A stretch of DNA of 64,000 nt from CAUZIB01 sp963578805 (GTDB taxonomy: Bacteria; Acidobacteriota; Vicinamibacteria; Vicinamibacterales; UBA8438), in the NCBI GenBank assembly GCA_963578805.1, contig CAUZDY010000005.1:55389-119388 (forward strand). Reading direction: 5' to 3'. Below the pieces are notes generated by a model. That model ran no database searches, was not told where the DNA came from, and saw only the letters and a program-made list of their open reading frames with translations. This document shows positions 25,670 through 33,926 of the stretch, one piece after another. The position numbers and the translations under genes are program-made. Within the stretch, counting starts at the first letter, position 1. Each line of letters starts with the position of its first letter.

Positions 25670-26902
25670 TCAAGAGACCCGTCCGAGTGCGTCGATCGGA
25701 TCAAGCGAGGCCGCCTTCGCGGCGGGGTATATTCCAAAAAAGAGACCAACAATCGCCGTCAACGTGATGGCCGCCGCGATAGACCAGACGTGAACCGATG
25801 CAGGAATGGATGCAAACCGGTCGATCATGGTTGTTGCGCCCACACCGACTGCGGTTCCAAACACACCGCCCAGCAGCGACAGTGTCACTGACTCTGACAG
25901 CACCTGCCACATAACGTCTCGTCGGCGGGCACCCAGGGCCTTCCGTAGGCCGATTTCGCGTGTGCGCTCGGAGACCGCCATCAGCATAATGTTCATGATC
26001 ACGATCCCGGCGACAACGAGAGCCAAGCCGACGACCCCCACTAGGACTGTGAAAATCCCGTCCGTGGCCTGGTTGTAAAGGTCCAGAGCGGTGTCGGACG
26101 TGAACAGTCCAAAGTTGTTGTCCTCTCTGGCCCGGAGGCGTCGCTTAATTCTGAGTGCGACGGTCGCCTCATCCATCGCACGTTCGATGGTATCCGGGTC
26201 GGTCGGTCTGACCATGATTGACAGTCCGGCACGGCTCCCGAACAATCGCTGATAGGCGCTCAGCGGGACAACCGCAAATTCGTCCAGCGACTGTCCGAAC
26301 ATCGACCCCTTCTTGTTGCTGACGCCAACCACTCTGAAGTGCACGCCTTCGATGGTGATTGTGCGTTGGAGCGGGTCAGTACCGTCGAACAACCGGTCTG
26401 CCGTCGCCCAGCCAAGTAACGCCACGTTGCGGCGGCGCTGAACTTCGTTGGGGGTTGGGATCCGGCCACGCTCGGCATTGAATTCCGGAAATCGAGCGAA
26501 ATCCTCAGTGACCCCTCGAATTCGCACGCTTTCTAACAGGCGCTCGCCGTATCGGATTGTGCCCCGCCGGGAGCCTTGAGCCATGACGGCTGCGAATGCG
26601 CCGTTAGACTGCCGGAGTGCTTCGAAGTCGTCGAGTGTGATCCGGGGGTTGCCTCGCGTCCGCTCTTGGTCTGCTTCACTGGTAATGAGGCCCACGCGTT
26701 CGATGAGGAACGCATCGGCGCCCACCTCGGTCAGGATGATACTCGTCACTTCGTCCGTAATTCCTTGGATCAGCGACACCAAAGTGACGATCGACCCAAC
26801 CGCGATGACGTTTCCGAGAATCGTGAGGAAAGAACGAAGTTTGTTGACCCAGATCGCGCCAAGCGCAACCCGGATCATCTCACCGATCAGACGGCCGTTC
26901 AT
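25670..26902 (-). CDS. MacB-like ABC transporter permease
   Basis: The 410-residue product has the same architecture as its downstream neighbour: an N-terminal membrane helix (about 22-46), a periplasmic MacB domain, then three membrane helices starting near residue 290, with SERTREIGLRKALGARRRDV. The first 22 bases overlap the 3' end of the membrane-fusion gene. Two unequal permeases suggest a heterodimeric exporter or mechanotransmission complex. An ATPase is required by the family but none is encoded here. Confidence 0.9.
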   Translation of the reverse strand: MNGRLIGEMIRVALGAIWVNKLRSFLTILGNVIAVGSIVTLVSLIQGITDEVTSIILTEVGADAFLIERVGLITSEADQERTRGNPRITLDDFEALRQSNGAFAAVMAQGSRRGTIRYGERLLESVRIRGVTEDFARFPEFNAERGRIPTPNEVQRRRNVALLGWATADRLFDGTDPLQRTITIEGVHFRVVGVSNKKGSMFGQSLDEFAVVPLSAYQRLFGSRAGLSIMVRPTDPDTIERAMDEATVALRIKRRLRAREDNNFGLFTSDTALDLYNQATDGIFTVLVGVVGLALVVAGIVIMNIMLMAVSERTREIGLRKALGARRRDVMWQVLSESVTLSLLGGVFGTAVGVGATTMIDRFASIPASVHVWSIAAAITLTAIVGLFFGIYPAAKAASLDPIDALGRVS

Positions 26903-28212
26903 TGACTTGGACGGAATCTCCGTCGGCGAGGGATCGGACGACGTTGAACGGTCCGGTCACGACCAGGTCACCTTCGGCGAGCCCGTCCACGACCTCGAAG
27001 TAGCGCTCACCAGCGATGCCGATCACGACTTGGGTGAAAAGTACCGTGCCGTCCAGGATGACGAAAACGCCTTCGATTTCCTCGGTCGTACCGGTGTGCG
27101 GTGTTCGAATGGTCGCTGAGACGGACGGTGTGACGCCTACGTAGTCATCGACTGTCTTCCTGGCGATCTGTCCGGTCGTGTCGACCGCCATCTCCCGGAC
27201 GGTAGTAGCCTGAATCGGGACCGCTACCGCGTTCGTTCGAACTGTGGTGGTAATGTTGGCTGCGCACGTGAACCCTGGTCTGACATCTGGAATAACTTCG
27301 TCCAGCGTCACGACGACCTTGAAGTTGGTGGCCTGTGGCGCGTTCTGCCCGGTGTTCGGAATTGGACTGTTGCCGATTTCTGTGACCGACCCTCGATAGG
27401 CACGGTCTGGTAGCGCATCGATCTCGATCGTGGTCTCCTGGCCCAGGTGCACGTCTGGAATGTCGGTTTCATCGACCTCGAGTTCGGCTTCAAGGATCGC
27501 AAAGTCGGCGATTGTCAACAACACCGTGCCGGGGTTGTTCATCGTTCCAACGACGACCGTTTCACCCTCCTCAATGTTGCGGCGCGTAACTATGCCGTCT
27601 ATGGGAGCGACTATGGTCACCTGGGAGAGGTCGTAACGTGCACTATCGAGCATGGCTCGCTCCTGCCTGACGTGCTGTTCCGCGGTCGCGACGTCAACCT
27701 GGCGGGCTTCGAGTTCTGATTCGCGCAACTCCACCTCAGAGACGGCCTGGTCGTAGAGATCGCGAGAGATGAGTCTGAGATCCCAGAGTTCCTGCTGGCG
27801 CTGGAGACGGTCACGTGCGAGTTGAAGATTGACCTGCGCGGTCGTGACGGCAACGCTTGCTTTGTCTTGAACTGACGCCGAGGCATCGAGCGAGGCTTCG
27901 CTTCGGTAGACTGCCGATTGTCGCGATTCAGGGTCGATCTGAAGGAGAAACTGTCCTGCGGTGACCCCGGTCCCCTTCGTGGACCGACAGTTGCGTTACC
28001 CGGCCCATGACACTGGCGCTGATGTCCACTGAGACCTGAGGTTGAATCGTGCCAGATGCTGACACGAGCGCCTTGAGATCTCTCCGTTGGATCGGCTCGA
28101 TATCGACCTTTGGAGCTTCCGAGTCCCCGAAGTACTGATTGCCGACGTACGCGCCAACACCCGCTACGGTGATGGTCCCTCCGATAAGCGCTTTTCGTAA
28201 GCCACCGCTCAT
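26880..28212 (-). pseudogene. HlyD/MacA-type membrane-fusion protein, one-base frameshift
   Basis: Membrane-fusion proteins bridge inner-membrane transporters to the outer membrane. The N-terminal part (from 28212) has a membrane helix near residues 8-24 and a first barrel-sandwich half ending SVHEGD, then goes out of frame. One extra C in the C run 27965-27968 explains it: with one base removed, the frame reads RVTAGQFLLQIDPESRQS, a coiled coil, and continues into the second half to the stop at 26880, giving 443 residues. The rest has the typical VAPIDGIVTRR and VxP(G)FTC segments. It may be a recent mutation or a base-calling error. A GTG at 28221 is an alternative start. Confidence 0.85.
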
Positions 28213-28353
28213 GTCACACACCAGTCCCTTCTATGGCGCCGACCGCTCAGGTTTACCGCCGCCAGATGTTGCCAGGACGACCTGGAAATATTTTACGTTG
28301 GTTCGGCTTTCTCGTTGCTACGTAACACGTGGTTCCAAGGTTTACCAGGTTCC

Positions 28354-28382
28354 TTGACAGCGTGCGTCCGGTTGACTAGCAT
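28354..28382 (+). promoter_or_regulatory. sigma-70-type promoter upstream of arginine decarboxylase
   Basis: TTGACA (28354-28359), a 17-base spacer, and TAGCAT (28377-28382). A start of transcription near 28389 leaves a 60-base leader to the GTG at 28449. It lies in the spacer between this plus-strand gene and the divergent transporter genes. Such a start would make the upstream TTG at 28392 almost leaderless. Confidence 0.6.
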
Positions 28383-28448
28383 GCGTTCCGTTTGCTTGCC
28401 GAAGCACCGGGTATCCGGTTGCCTGAGTTTCCTACTTCGGAGAACATT

Positions 28449-29000
28449 GTGGTTAATTTCGTCCCCGCAGAGCTGTTTTTTACAAAGGGAGTTGGTAAAC
28501 ATCGCGAGAAGCTGACGTCCTTCGAGTTGGCGCTCCGAGGGGCGGGTATCGCTGCCTGCAATCTTGTTCGCGTCTCCAGTATTTTTCCGCCTGGCTGCCG
28601 GATTCTTCAGCGTCGGCAGGGGATGCGCCGACTCAAGCCCGGCCAGGTAACGTTCGTGGTCATGTCGGAAACCGCGACGCGTGAGCCCCATAGGTTAATT
28701 GCGGCCACGGTAGGCGTCGCGATTCCTCGCGACAAAGAACTGTTCGGGTATCTATCTGAGCACCATAGCTTTGGTGAGAACGAGAAGACCGCGGGTGACT
28801 ATGCCGAAGACCTGGCGGCCGAGATGCTCGCGACTACGCTGGGCTTGGACTTCGATCCCGACAAGAGCTGGGACGAGAAACGTGAAGTCTATCGGCTGTC
28901 AAATCAGATCGTCCGTACACAGAACGTTACACAGACGGCCGTGGGAAGCAAGACGGGACTATGGACGACTGTGATCGCCGCAGCGGTGATCGTGGGCTAG
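28449..29000 (+). CDS. pyruvoyl-dependent arginine decarboxylase
   Basis: The enzyme converts arginine to agmatine, a polyamine precursor, with a pyruvoyl group made by self-cleavage of the chain. The motif LVRVSSIFPPGC contains the Ser43-Ser44 cleavage site; the second serine becomes the pyruvoyl group. FFTKGVGKHREKLTSFELAL and the bacterial-type HHSFGENEKTAGDYAEDLAA segment support the family. Start: GTG at 28449 has GGAG six bases upstream, and 183 residues fits; the frame runs 19 codons further to a TTG without a ribosome binding site. A strong promoter lies upstream. An outer-membrane barrel gene follows 48 bases later, probably in the same transcript. Confidence 0.88.
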   Translation: MVNFVPAELFFTKGVGKHREKLTSFELALRGAGIAACNLVRVSSIFPPGCRILQRRQGMRRLKPGQVTFVVMSETATREPHRLIAATVGVAIPRDKELFGYLSEHHSFGENEKTAGDYAEDLAAEMLATTLGLDFDPDKSWDEKREVYRLSNQIVRTQNVTQTAVGSKTGLWTTVIAAAVIVG

Positions 29001-29048
29001 TCACTACTCTAGACACAGCTGTTCCTGCGTCCCGTTCCTGACGAGCCA

Positions 29049-30065
29049 GTGCGCACGATTGTTTTCTTCATTTGTGTCTTCATCCTGCTGACCGGTCCAG
29101 TATCGGCTCAGACGTTCGAATCCGTGGGCGCGCGGGCGATGGGGATGGGCGGGGCGTTTGTCGCGGTCGCGGACGATGCGACCGCTGCTTATTGGAATCC
29201 TGCGGGTCTGACGACGGGTGCCTTCTTCAGCCTTCTGGCCGACGAGACTTTTACTCGAACACGTCTTGATCCCACCGAATCAGACTTTCCCGGTACCGAA
29301 CAGGAGGGTATCTTCGTTGGTCTCTCGACAAACACAGCCGCCCTGTCCTATTACCGCCTACGTATCAATCAGATAGAAAGACCCTCCAATCCTGAAGCTT
29401 CTCTTGACCTCGCCCGAAAAGATCAGCGGGGAGAAGCGATTCTCCAGTCAGTTGTTACACATAATGTGGCGCTGACTGGCGCCTCGCTGTTGTACCCAGG
29501 TGTCAGTATGGGTTCGACGCTCCGGTATGTCCTGGGTTCGTACGGCATTGGAGCCTGGGATCCAGATGCGACGACCGATGCCTGGTTGCGTGAGGCTAGT
29601 GACCTGAAAAGGCATAACCAGCACAAGGTCGACATGGATGTTGGGCTAAAAATTGGCGGAGAGAAGCTGCAGCTTGGGCTTGTGGCCCGGAACTTACTTG
29701 AACCTAGCCTTGACGGCCCAGACGGGAGAAGCTTTCGCATGGATCGCCTGGTTCGGGCTGGACTGGCGGTTCGTCCTGTCGGTCGGTTGTTGGTGGCGGC
29801 AGATATCGATTTACGCCGCTTTTCAACCGCCTACGGTGACCGTCGAAACGTCGCGGTCGGCGCCGAGCAGTGGTTTGGTGTGTGGTTTGGCGTTCGTGGC
29901 GGTGCTCGCTTCAATCTAGAAGGTGGGGACGACAACTCTGGAATCGTCGGGGCCTTTGGGCTCAGCGTGTCGCTGAGTTCCAGCCTGTATGTCGACGCGC
30001 AGGTGACGCGTAGTCGTGACGACATCGAGCAAGGCTGGAGTATCGCGGGTCGCGTCGGGTTCTGA
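29049..30065 (+). CDS. outer-membrane beta-barrel protein (PorV/TraF-like, FadL-like fold)
   Basis: The 338-residue protein starts at GTG 29049 and has a clear signal peptide (hydrophobic residues 3-17, cleavage near VSAQ at 21). The mature N-terminus, SVGARAMGMGGAFVAVADDA followed by a YWNPAGL motif, is shared by PorV, TraF-like and FadL-type barrels. The rest alternates polar and hydrophobic residues, and the final residue is Phe after a beta-strand (SIAGRVGF), the usual signal for outer-membrane insertion. Specificity is unknown. It lies 48 bases after the arginine decarboxylase. It could be a porin, a docking protein for secretion, or a structural barrel. Confidence 0.75.
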   Translation: MRTIVFFICVFILLTGPVSAQTFESVGARAMGMGGAFVAVADDATAAYWNPAGLTTGAFFSLLADETFTRTRLDPTESDFPGTEQEGIFVGLSTNTAALSYYRLRINQIERPSNPEASLDLARKDQRGEAILQSVVTHNVALTGASLLYPGVSMGSTLRYVLGSYGIGAWDPDATTDAWLREASDLKRHNQHKVDMDVGLKIGGEKLQLGLVARNLLEPSLDGPDGRSFRMDRLVRAGLAVRPVGRLLVAADIDLRRFSTAYGDRRNVAVGAEQWFGVWFGVRGGARFNLEGGDDNSGIVGAFGLSVSLSSSLYVDAQVTRSRDDIEQGWSIAGRVGF

Positions 30066-30165
30066 CGCGGAATCACTTCGACGCGGTGCCCCCACACTCG
30101 CAGAGATGGGACCCAACGGGGCCTTCGCCGCAGGCTGCGCCAGCCGCAGGGCAACCGAGAGGGTG

Positions 30166-30435
30166 ATGCCGGTTCGAATCGGAGTGATTCTCTTCTAAGG
30201 AGAGGCTGATCACGACTCAGGAACTCCAGGAGGTCGTCAGCAAGCAGAAAGTGAACGGCGGTAAACTTGACCTATGCTGATCGGTCTTGGCTATGTCCAG
30301 GATGAAGAACCGACAGCACTGCTAAATCGGCAGTATGGCGTGCCGTCCATCATTCTGCCGTAATTTGAGATCGACGCGTGTATGGCGCGGAGCATTTCAG
30401 CCGAAACGGTCCGAAAGGTTCGGGTTGTTCCGGTA
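30166..30435 (+). pseudogene. N-terminal remnant of a PilB/GspE-type secretion ATPase
   Basis: The conceptual translation in three joined frames reads like the N-terminal MshEN-type domain of type IV pilus/type II secretion ATPases: MPVRIGVILF, then KERLITTQELQEVVSKQKV, then LIGLGYVQDEEPTALLNRQY, then GVPSII and FEIDACMARSISAETVRK. A frameshift lies near 30196-30199, another near 30270-30280, and an in-frame stop at 30361. The nucleotide-binding half is missing. The gene once opened the pilin cluster; the pilin gene follows directly. It is not functional as read. Confidence 0.75.
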
Positions 30436-30507
30436 ATTACTAACACGGTCAGGATGTCGACTTTCTGGCGCACCTGTTACCTTTATAGCCCTCGAGGAGA
30501 TCGCACA

Positions 30508-31029
30508 ATGAGGACAAAGAACAATATGGACGGATTCACGCTTATCGAACTGCTGATTGTGGTAGCTATCATCGGGATCATCGCAGCGATCTCGGTGCCG
30601 GGCTTAATGAGGGCGCGAATGGCGGGCAATGAGGCGTCGGCGATCGGGTCGCTGAGAGCCATCCACAGTGCGCAATCGACGTATGCGGCGAGTTGCGGTA
30701 GTGGATTCTATGCCCCGAGTCTCAACGACCTAGCCAAACCACCTAGCCGCGGGGGTGGGGACGGCTTCATTGGCCCAGACCTTGGGACCGATCCATCGCT
30801 CAAGAGCAGCTACAATGTCGCGATGACCGGTGGAGAGGTCGTCTCAGGAGCACCGGCGTCATGCAACGGTGCGGCTGTCGTGTCGACCTATTTCGTTGGC
30901 GCCGATCCTGTCACAGGCAGTGGCGCGCGTCATTTCGGGACAAATCAGGGCGGCACGATATTTCAGTCAAACCAGGCGGTACGTGTCACGCAGTCGGGAG
31001 CTCCCAACGGGGCCACTCCGATCCAGTAG
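30508..31029 (+). CDS. type IV pilin or type II secretion pseudopilin
   Basis: The ATG at 30508 has GAGGAG eight bases upstream and starts a 173-residue prepilin. The leader MRTKNNMDG is followed by FTLIELLIVVAIIGIIAAIS: cleavage after Gly9, Phe as first residue of the mature protein, and Glu5 of the mature N-terminus are all in place, with a 20-residue hydrophobic helix. The globular domain is Gly/Ser-rich with two cysteines that may form a disulfide. The prepilin peptidase is 1.7 kb downstream. The assembly ATPase upstream is a remnant. Confidence 0.92.
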   Translation: MRTKNNMDGFTLIELLIVVAIIGIIAAISVPGLMRARMAGNEASAIGSLRAIHSAQSTYAASCGSGFYAPSLNDLAKPPSRGGGDGFIGPDLGTDPSLKSSYNVAMTGGEVVSGAPASCNGAAVVSTYFVGADPVTGSGARHFGTNQGGTIFQSNQAVRVTQSGAPNGATPIQ

Positions 31030-31185
31030 GACGTTCTCAGGACGTGTGCGTTCGAAATCGACGGGACGCTAAGAGTCTGCATTCCGTTTTCTATTTGTGT
31101 TCCCAAGTGGGCGAACCATCGAGGTAGCATTGACACAACTGGGGCGTAACAGTGGCCTGGGCAACGACCACCGGGAGCGGGACAC

Positions 31186-32412
31186 ATGAGTGCACCTCTT
31201 CGACGATTCATTACGCTGCTGGCTACGGCCGGTCTGATCGCCGCGGCGAGCTCCAGCTATATGCACCTGCAGTTGGTGAATGATCCGAGTTACACGAGTT
31301 TTTGCGACATCAGCGAAACGGTCAGCTGTACGGATCTCTACCAGAGTCAGTATGGCCGCGTTGTTGGTGTTCCAGCGGCGCTAGGTGGTGTGGTCTGGTT
31401 TATGGTGGTGCTGCTTTTAGTCTTCGCCGATGCCAGAGGTCCGGCACGCTCCGGCGAAAACGTCGCTTTGTACTTGCTCGTCTGGTCGACGGTCGGGTTG
31501 TCCGTGGTGATGTACATGGCATACGCGTCATTCATTGTGTTGGGGACATTCTGTATTTTGTGCGGGGTTGTCTATGTTACGGTCACCGGAATTTTTCTGA
31601 TGACTGGCGCTAGGTCGGCCACACCGTTTCGACAGCTCCCCGCGGCGGTCACCCACGACCTGATGATCCTCGTTCAGCGACCGATTGGATTCTTCGTGAC
31701 GTTGGTGTTCGTGGCCGGCTCCGTAGCCGCCGTCGCATGGTTTCCAGAGCCTCGTCCCCTGGCCTCGCTTACGCAATCGCCACCGGTCCCAGAAGACTCA
31801 GAGCAGGCTGATGCACAACGGTCTGAGTTTGAGCGATTTTGGAGTGCCCAACCTCGTGCTGACTCTCGCTTGACCGACGTCGACGCCCCGGTTGTGGTCG
31901 TTAAGTTCAACGACTATCAATGTCCGGCCTGCGCCCAGACTCATCTGGTGTATGACCCAATTTTCGAGAAATATGAGTCCAGTCATCCAGGGAGTGTGCG
32001 TCTGGTTACCCGTGATTTTCCGCTCGATCCGGCCTGTAATGACTCGTCACCGAACGGACCACACGGTGCGGCGTGTGACGCCGCCGTCGCGGTTCGGCTT
32101 GCACGGCGGGTCGGTGACGCAGAGGCCAAGCGGGTGGAGGAGTGGCTATACGAGAACCAAGAGACTTTGAGCCGAGACACGATCACAGCTGCGCTGGTGG
32201 AGGTCGCCGGTGTCGACCTAGGTGCGTTCGAGATGCAGCGGGCCGGTGTGATCGACGAGATCAAGGTCGACATCACGGTTGGTGTGGCTCTTCCGGTTGA
32301 GGCGACGCCGACCTTTGTCATCAACGGTGTGGTTCTTAAAGGTGGGCTCTCGCCTCAGTTCTTCGACCTGGCAATTGCGTTGGAGCTCGAACGTGCCGGT
32401 GTTGAGCCATAG
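31186..32412 (+). CDS. VKOR-DsbA fusion (vitamin K epoxide reductase-like with thioredoxin domain)
   Basis: The N-terminal half has four or five membrane helices and both VKOR cysteine pairs: C40/C48 in the first periplasmic loop and the CILC active site (C123/C126) at the end of helix four. The C-terminal 170 residues are a DsbA-like thioredoxin domain with CPAC (C246-C249) and a cis-proline near ATPT, on the periplasmic side. VKOR reoxidises the thioredoxin partner with quinone, so one protein may catalyse disulfide formation. It lies between the pilin and a transporter remnant; pilins and many exported proteins need disulfides. The gene is intact at 408 residues. Confidence 0.9.
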   Translation: MSAPLRRFITLLATAGLIAAASSSYMHLQLVNDPSYTSFCDISETVSCTDLYQSQYGRVVGVPAALGGVVWFMVVLLLVFADARGPARSGENVALYLLVWSTVGLSVVMYMAYASFIVLGTFCILCGVVYVTVTGIFLMTGARSATPFRQLPAAVTHDLMILVQRPIGFFVTLVFVAGSVAAVAWFPEPRPLASLTQSPPVPEDSEQADAQRSEFERFWSAQPRADSRLTDVDAPVVVVKFNDYQCPACAQTHLVYDPIFEKYESSHPGSVRLVTRDFPLDPACNDSSPNGPHGAACDAAVAVRLARRVGDAEAKRVEEWLYENQETLSRDTITAALVEVAGVDLGAFEMQRAGVIDEIKVDITVGVALPVEATPTFVINGVVLKGGLSPQFFDLAIALELERAGVEP

Positions 32413-32427
32413 CAGGTTTACAAGACG

Positions 32428-32526
32428 ATGCATGCCGTTCGCCTGCGGGAGCTAACCAAAGATTTCCGCGTGGAATTTTGGCGTCCACGTCCGCTGCTCG
32501 CGATTGACGGAGTGTCGCTGGACGTC
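32428..32526 (+). pseudogene. N-terminal remnant of an ABC-type ATPase
   Basis: The first 33 codons of a reading frame from ATG 32428 look like the start of an ABC-2-type ATPase: MHAVRLRELTKDFRVEFWRP, then LLAIDGVSLDV, which is the usual lead-in to the Walker A loop. The frame then continues as unrelated sequence to 32688, with no P-loop, signature or Walker B. The 3' part of the gene is gone. It lies 15 bases after the VKOR-DsbA stop. Confidence 0.65.
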
Positions 32527-32692
32527 GTTTGGTCAGTTCTTGTAGAGACCAGTCGCTTCCCAGGGACGCCGCTCGATTCTGTTGGCCACGGGTATCTCCT
32601 GTACCCTTCCATGAGGACGGTCGGACTGTCGCCCGAATCTCCTCTTTCACCGTTGCCCAATGAGTCGCCACGCGTGGCGACCCCGTGATCAC

Positions 32693-33460
32693 ATGGCAGA
32701 CCCGGTCGCACTTCTGATTCTGTCGGTGTTCGGCCTGGTTGTCGGCAGCTTTCTCAATGTGTGTATCGTTCGACTTCCGCTCGGACAATCAGTCGTGAAA
32801 CCCAAGTCCCACTGTCAGACGTGTGGAGGAAGTCTCCGGTGGTTCGACAATATTCCAGTGTGCGGTTGGGCGTTACTTGGGGGTCGGTGCCGTACCTGTC
32901 GCGCGCTGATCTCACCTGTCTATCCGATGGTCGAACTCGCGACTCCGCTTCTGTTTGTCATGCAGTATTCGCAAGTGGGCTGGAGCGCGCTGCTTTTGGC
33001 TCGGCTCGTCTTTGTTAGCGCGATGGTCATGTTGTTCGTCATCGATTTGCAACACCGGATTCTTCCAAACCTCATCACCGTGCCTGGGATCGGCGTGGGT
33101 CTGGCTGCGGCCCTCATGCTCGAACCGGGATGGCGAGCGGCTATGCTCGGGGCACTGATGGGCAGCGGCGGGCTTTTGCTCATCGCTGAGATCTACTATC
33201 GGTTACGGCACCAAGAAGGCCTTGGCATGGGAGATGTCAAGATGCTGGCGATGATCGGAGCGTTCTTGGGCTGGCAACAGATGCTTGTGACGCTACTGTT
33301 GGCGTCTCTGCTTGGATCGGTTGTGGGCATCGGGATGGTTGTGTTGGGCTTAGGCGGCAGCAAGTCCACGCTACCGTTTGGGTCGTTTCTGGCGCTGGCG
33401 GCGGTCGTCACTATCGCCACGGGTGAGCCGATTATCCAGTGGTACGGGGGGTTTTACTAG
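32693..33460 (+). CDS. pilD: prepilin peptidase / N-methyltransferase (A24A)
   Basis: This inner-membrane enzyme cleaves type IV prepilins and methylates their first residue. It has the cytosolic four-cysteine zinc site (C41, C44, C66, C69, as CQTC and CRTC) and both catalytic aspartates: D118 in FVIDLQHRILPN and D181 in the GMGDVKML motif. Eight hydrophobic segments can be seen. ATG 32693 was chosen; an ATG at 32660 is equally open. It fits the pilin gene upstream. Symbol given by family; gspO would be equivalent. Confidence 0.93.
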   Translation: MADPVALLILSVFGLVVGSFLNVCIVRLPLGQSVVKPKSHCQTCGGSLRWFDNIPVCGWALLGGRCRTCRALISPVYPMVELATPLLFVMQYSQVGWSALLLARLVFVSAMVMLFVIDLQHRILPNLITVPGIGVGLAAALMLEPGWRAAMLGALMGSGGLLLIAEIYYRLRHQEGLGMGDVKMLAMIGAFLGWQQMLVTLLLASLLGSVVGIGMVVLGLGGSKSTLPFGSFLALAAVVTIATGEPIIQWYGGFY

Positions 33461-33487
33461 CGCTTTCGACGGCTGGGTTGACGCCCA

Positions 33488-33903
33488 GTGCACTACTTGA
33501 TCGATCGCTTCTGTCAAGACTTCAACAAGTTGGCGCCAAGTCGATCGATGCACGCTGAAGAGACGCTCGTAAAGTTCGAGTGGTTTGGGGATGTCAAGGA
33601 CCTTCAGAACTACATCGAGCACGCCGTCGTTTTGTGTGAGACCCGCGAGGTCCAGCCTACCACTTCAACCTACTCTCCGACACCTACGGTAGTGATCGTG
33701 AGACTCCAGGTCCGTGAAATCTCCTCAACCTGTTCGGAACCCCTGAGGCAGCATCCGTCCGGCTCTATGAAACTTTCAAATACCACAAGCTTATTCTGAT
33801 ACTGCGTGACGTCAAGGGCGACTTCGACTTGGCTGCCGCCCACCTGAAGATCAGTTCCGAGGATCTCCTCGCCAAGCTAAAGCAATACCATCTCGAAGAG
33901 AGG
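33488..33903 (+). pseudogene. C-terminal remnant of a sigma-54-dependent activator
   Basis: The first part (33488 to about 33660) reads YLIDRFCQDFNKL, EETLVKFEWFGDVKDLQNYI and EHAVVLCETREV, the end of the AAA+ domain with the degraded form of the WPGNVRELEN motif. After a frameshift, the sequence from about 33760 gives RLYETFKYHKLILILRDVKG and AAAHLKISSEDLLAKLKQYH, resembling the Fis-type helix-turn-helix. The start of the gene and all ATPase core motifs are absent. It follows the prepilin peptidase by 27 bases; the ancestral gene could have been pilR-like, which is inference. Confidence 0.65.
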
Positions 33904-33926
33904 CCGGATCTGTGGTCCGGCCGGGA

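Noticed and set aside
30168..30185. GGTTCGAATC sequence resembling a tRNA T-loop
   Set aside because: The flanks pair over only three bases and no acceptor or anticodon arm fits; the segment is part of the secretion ATPase remnant.
31130..31152. TTGACA at 31130 as promoter of VKOR-DsbA
   Set aside because: No acceptable -10 box at 16-18 bases; the nearest AT-rich hexamer is 11 bases away.
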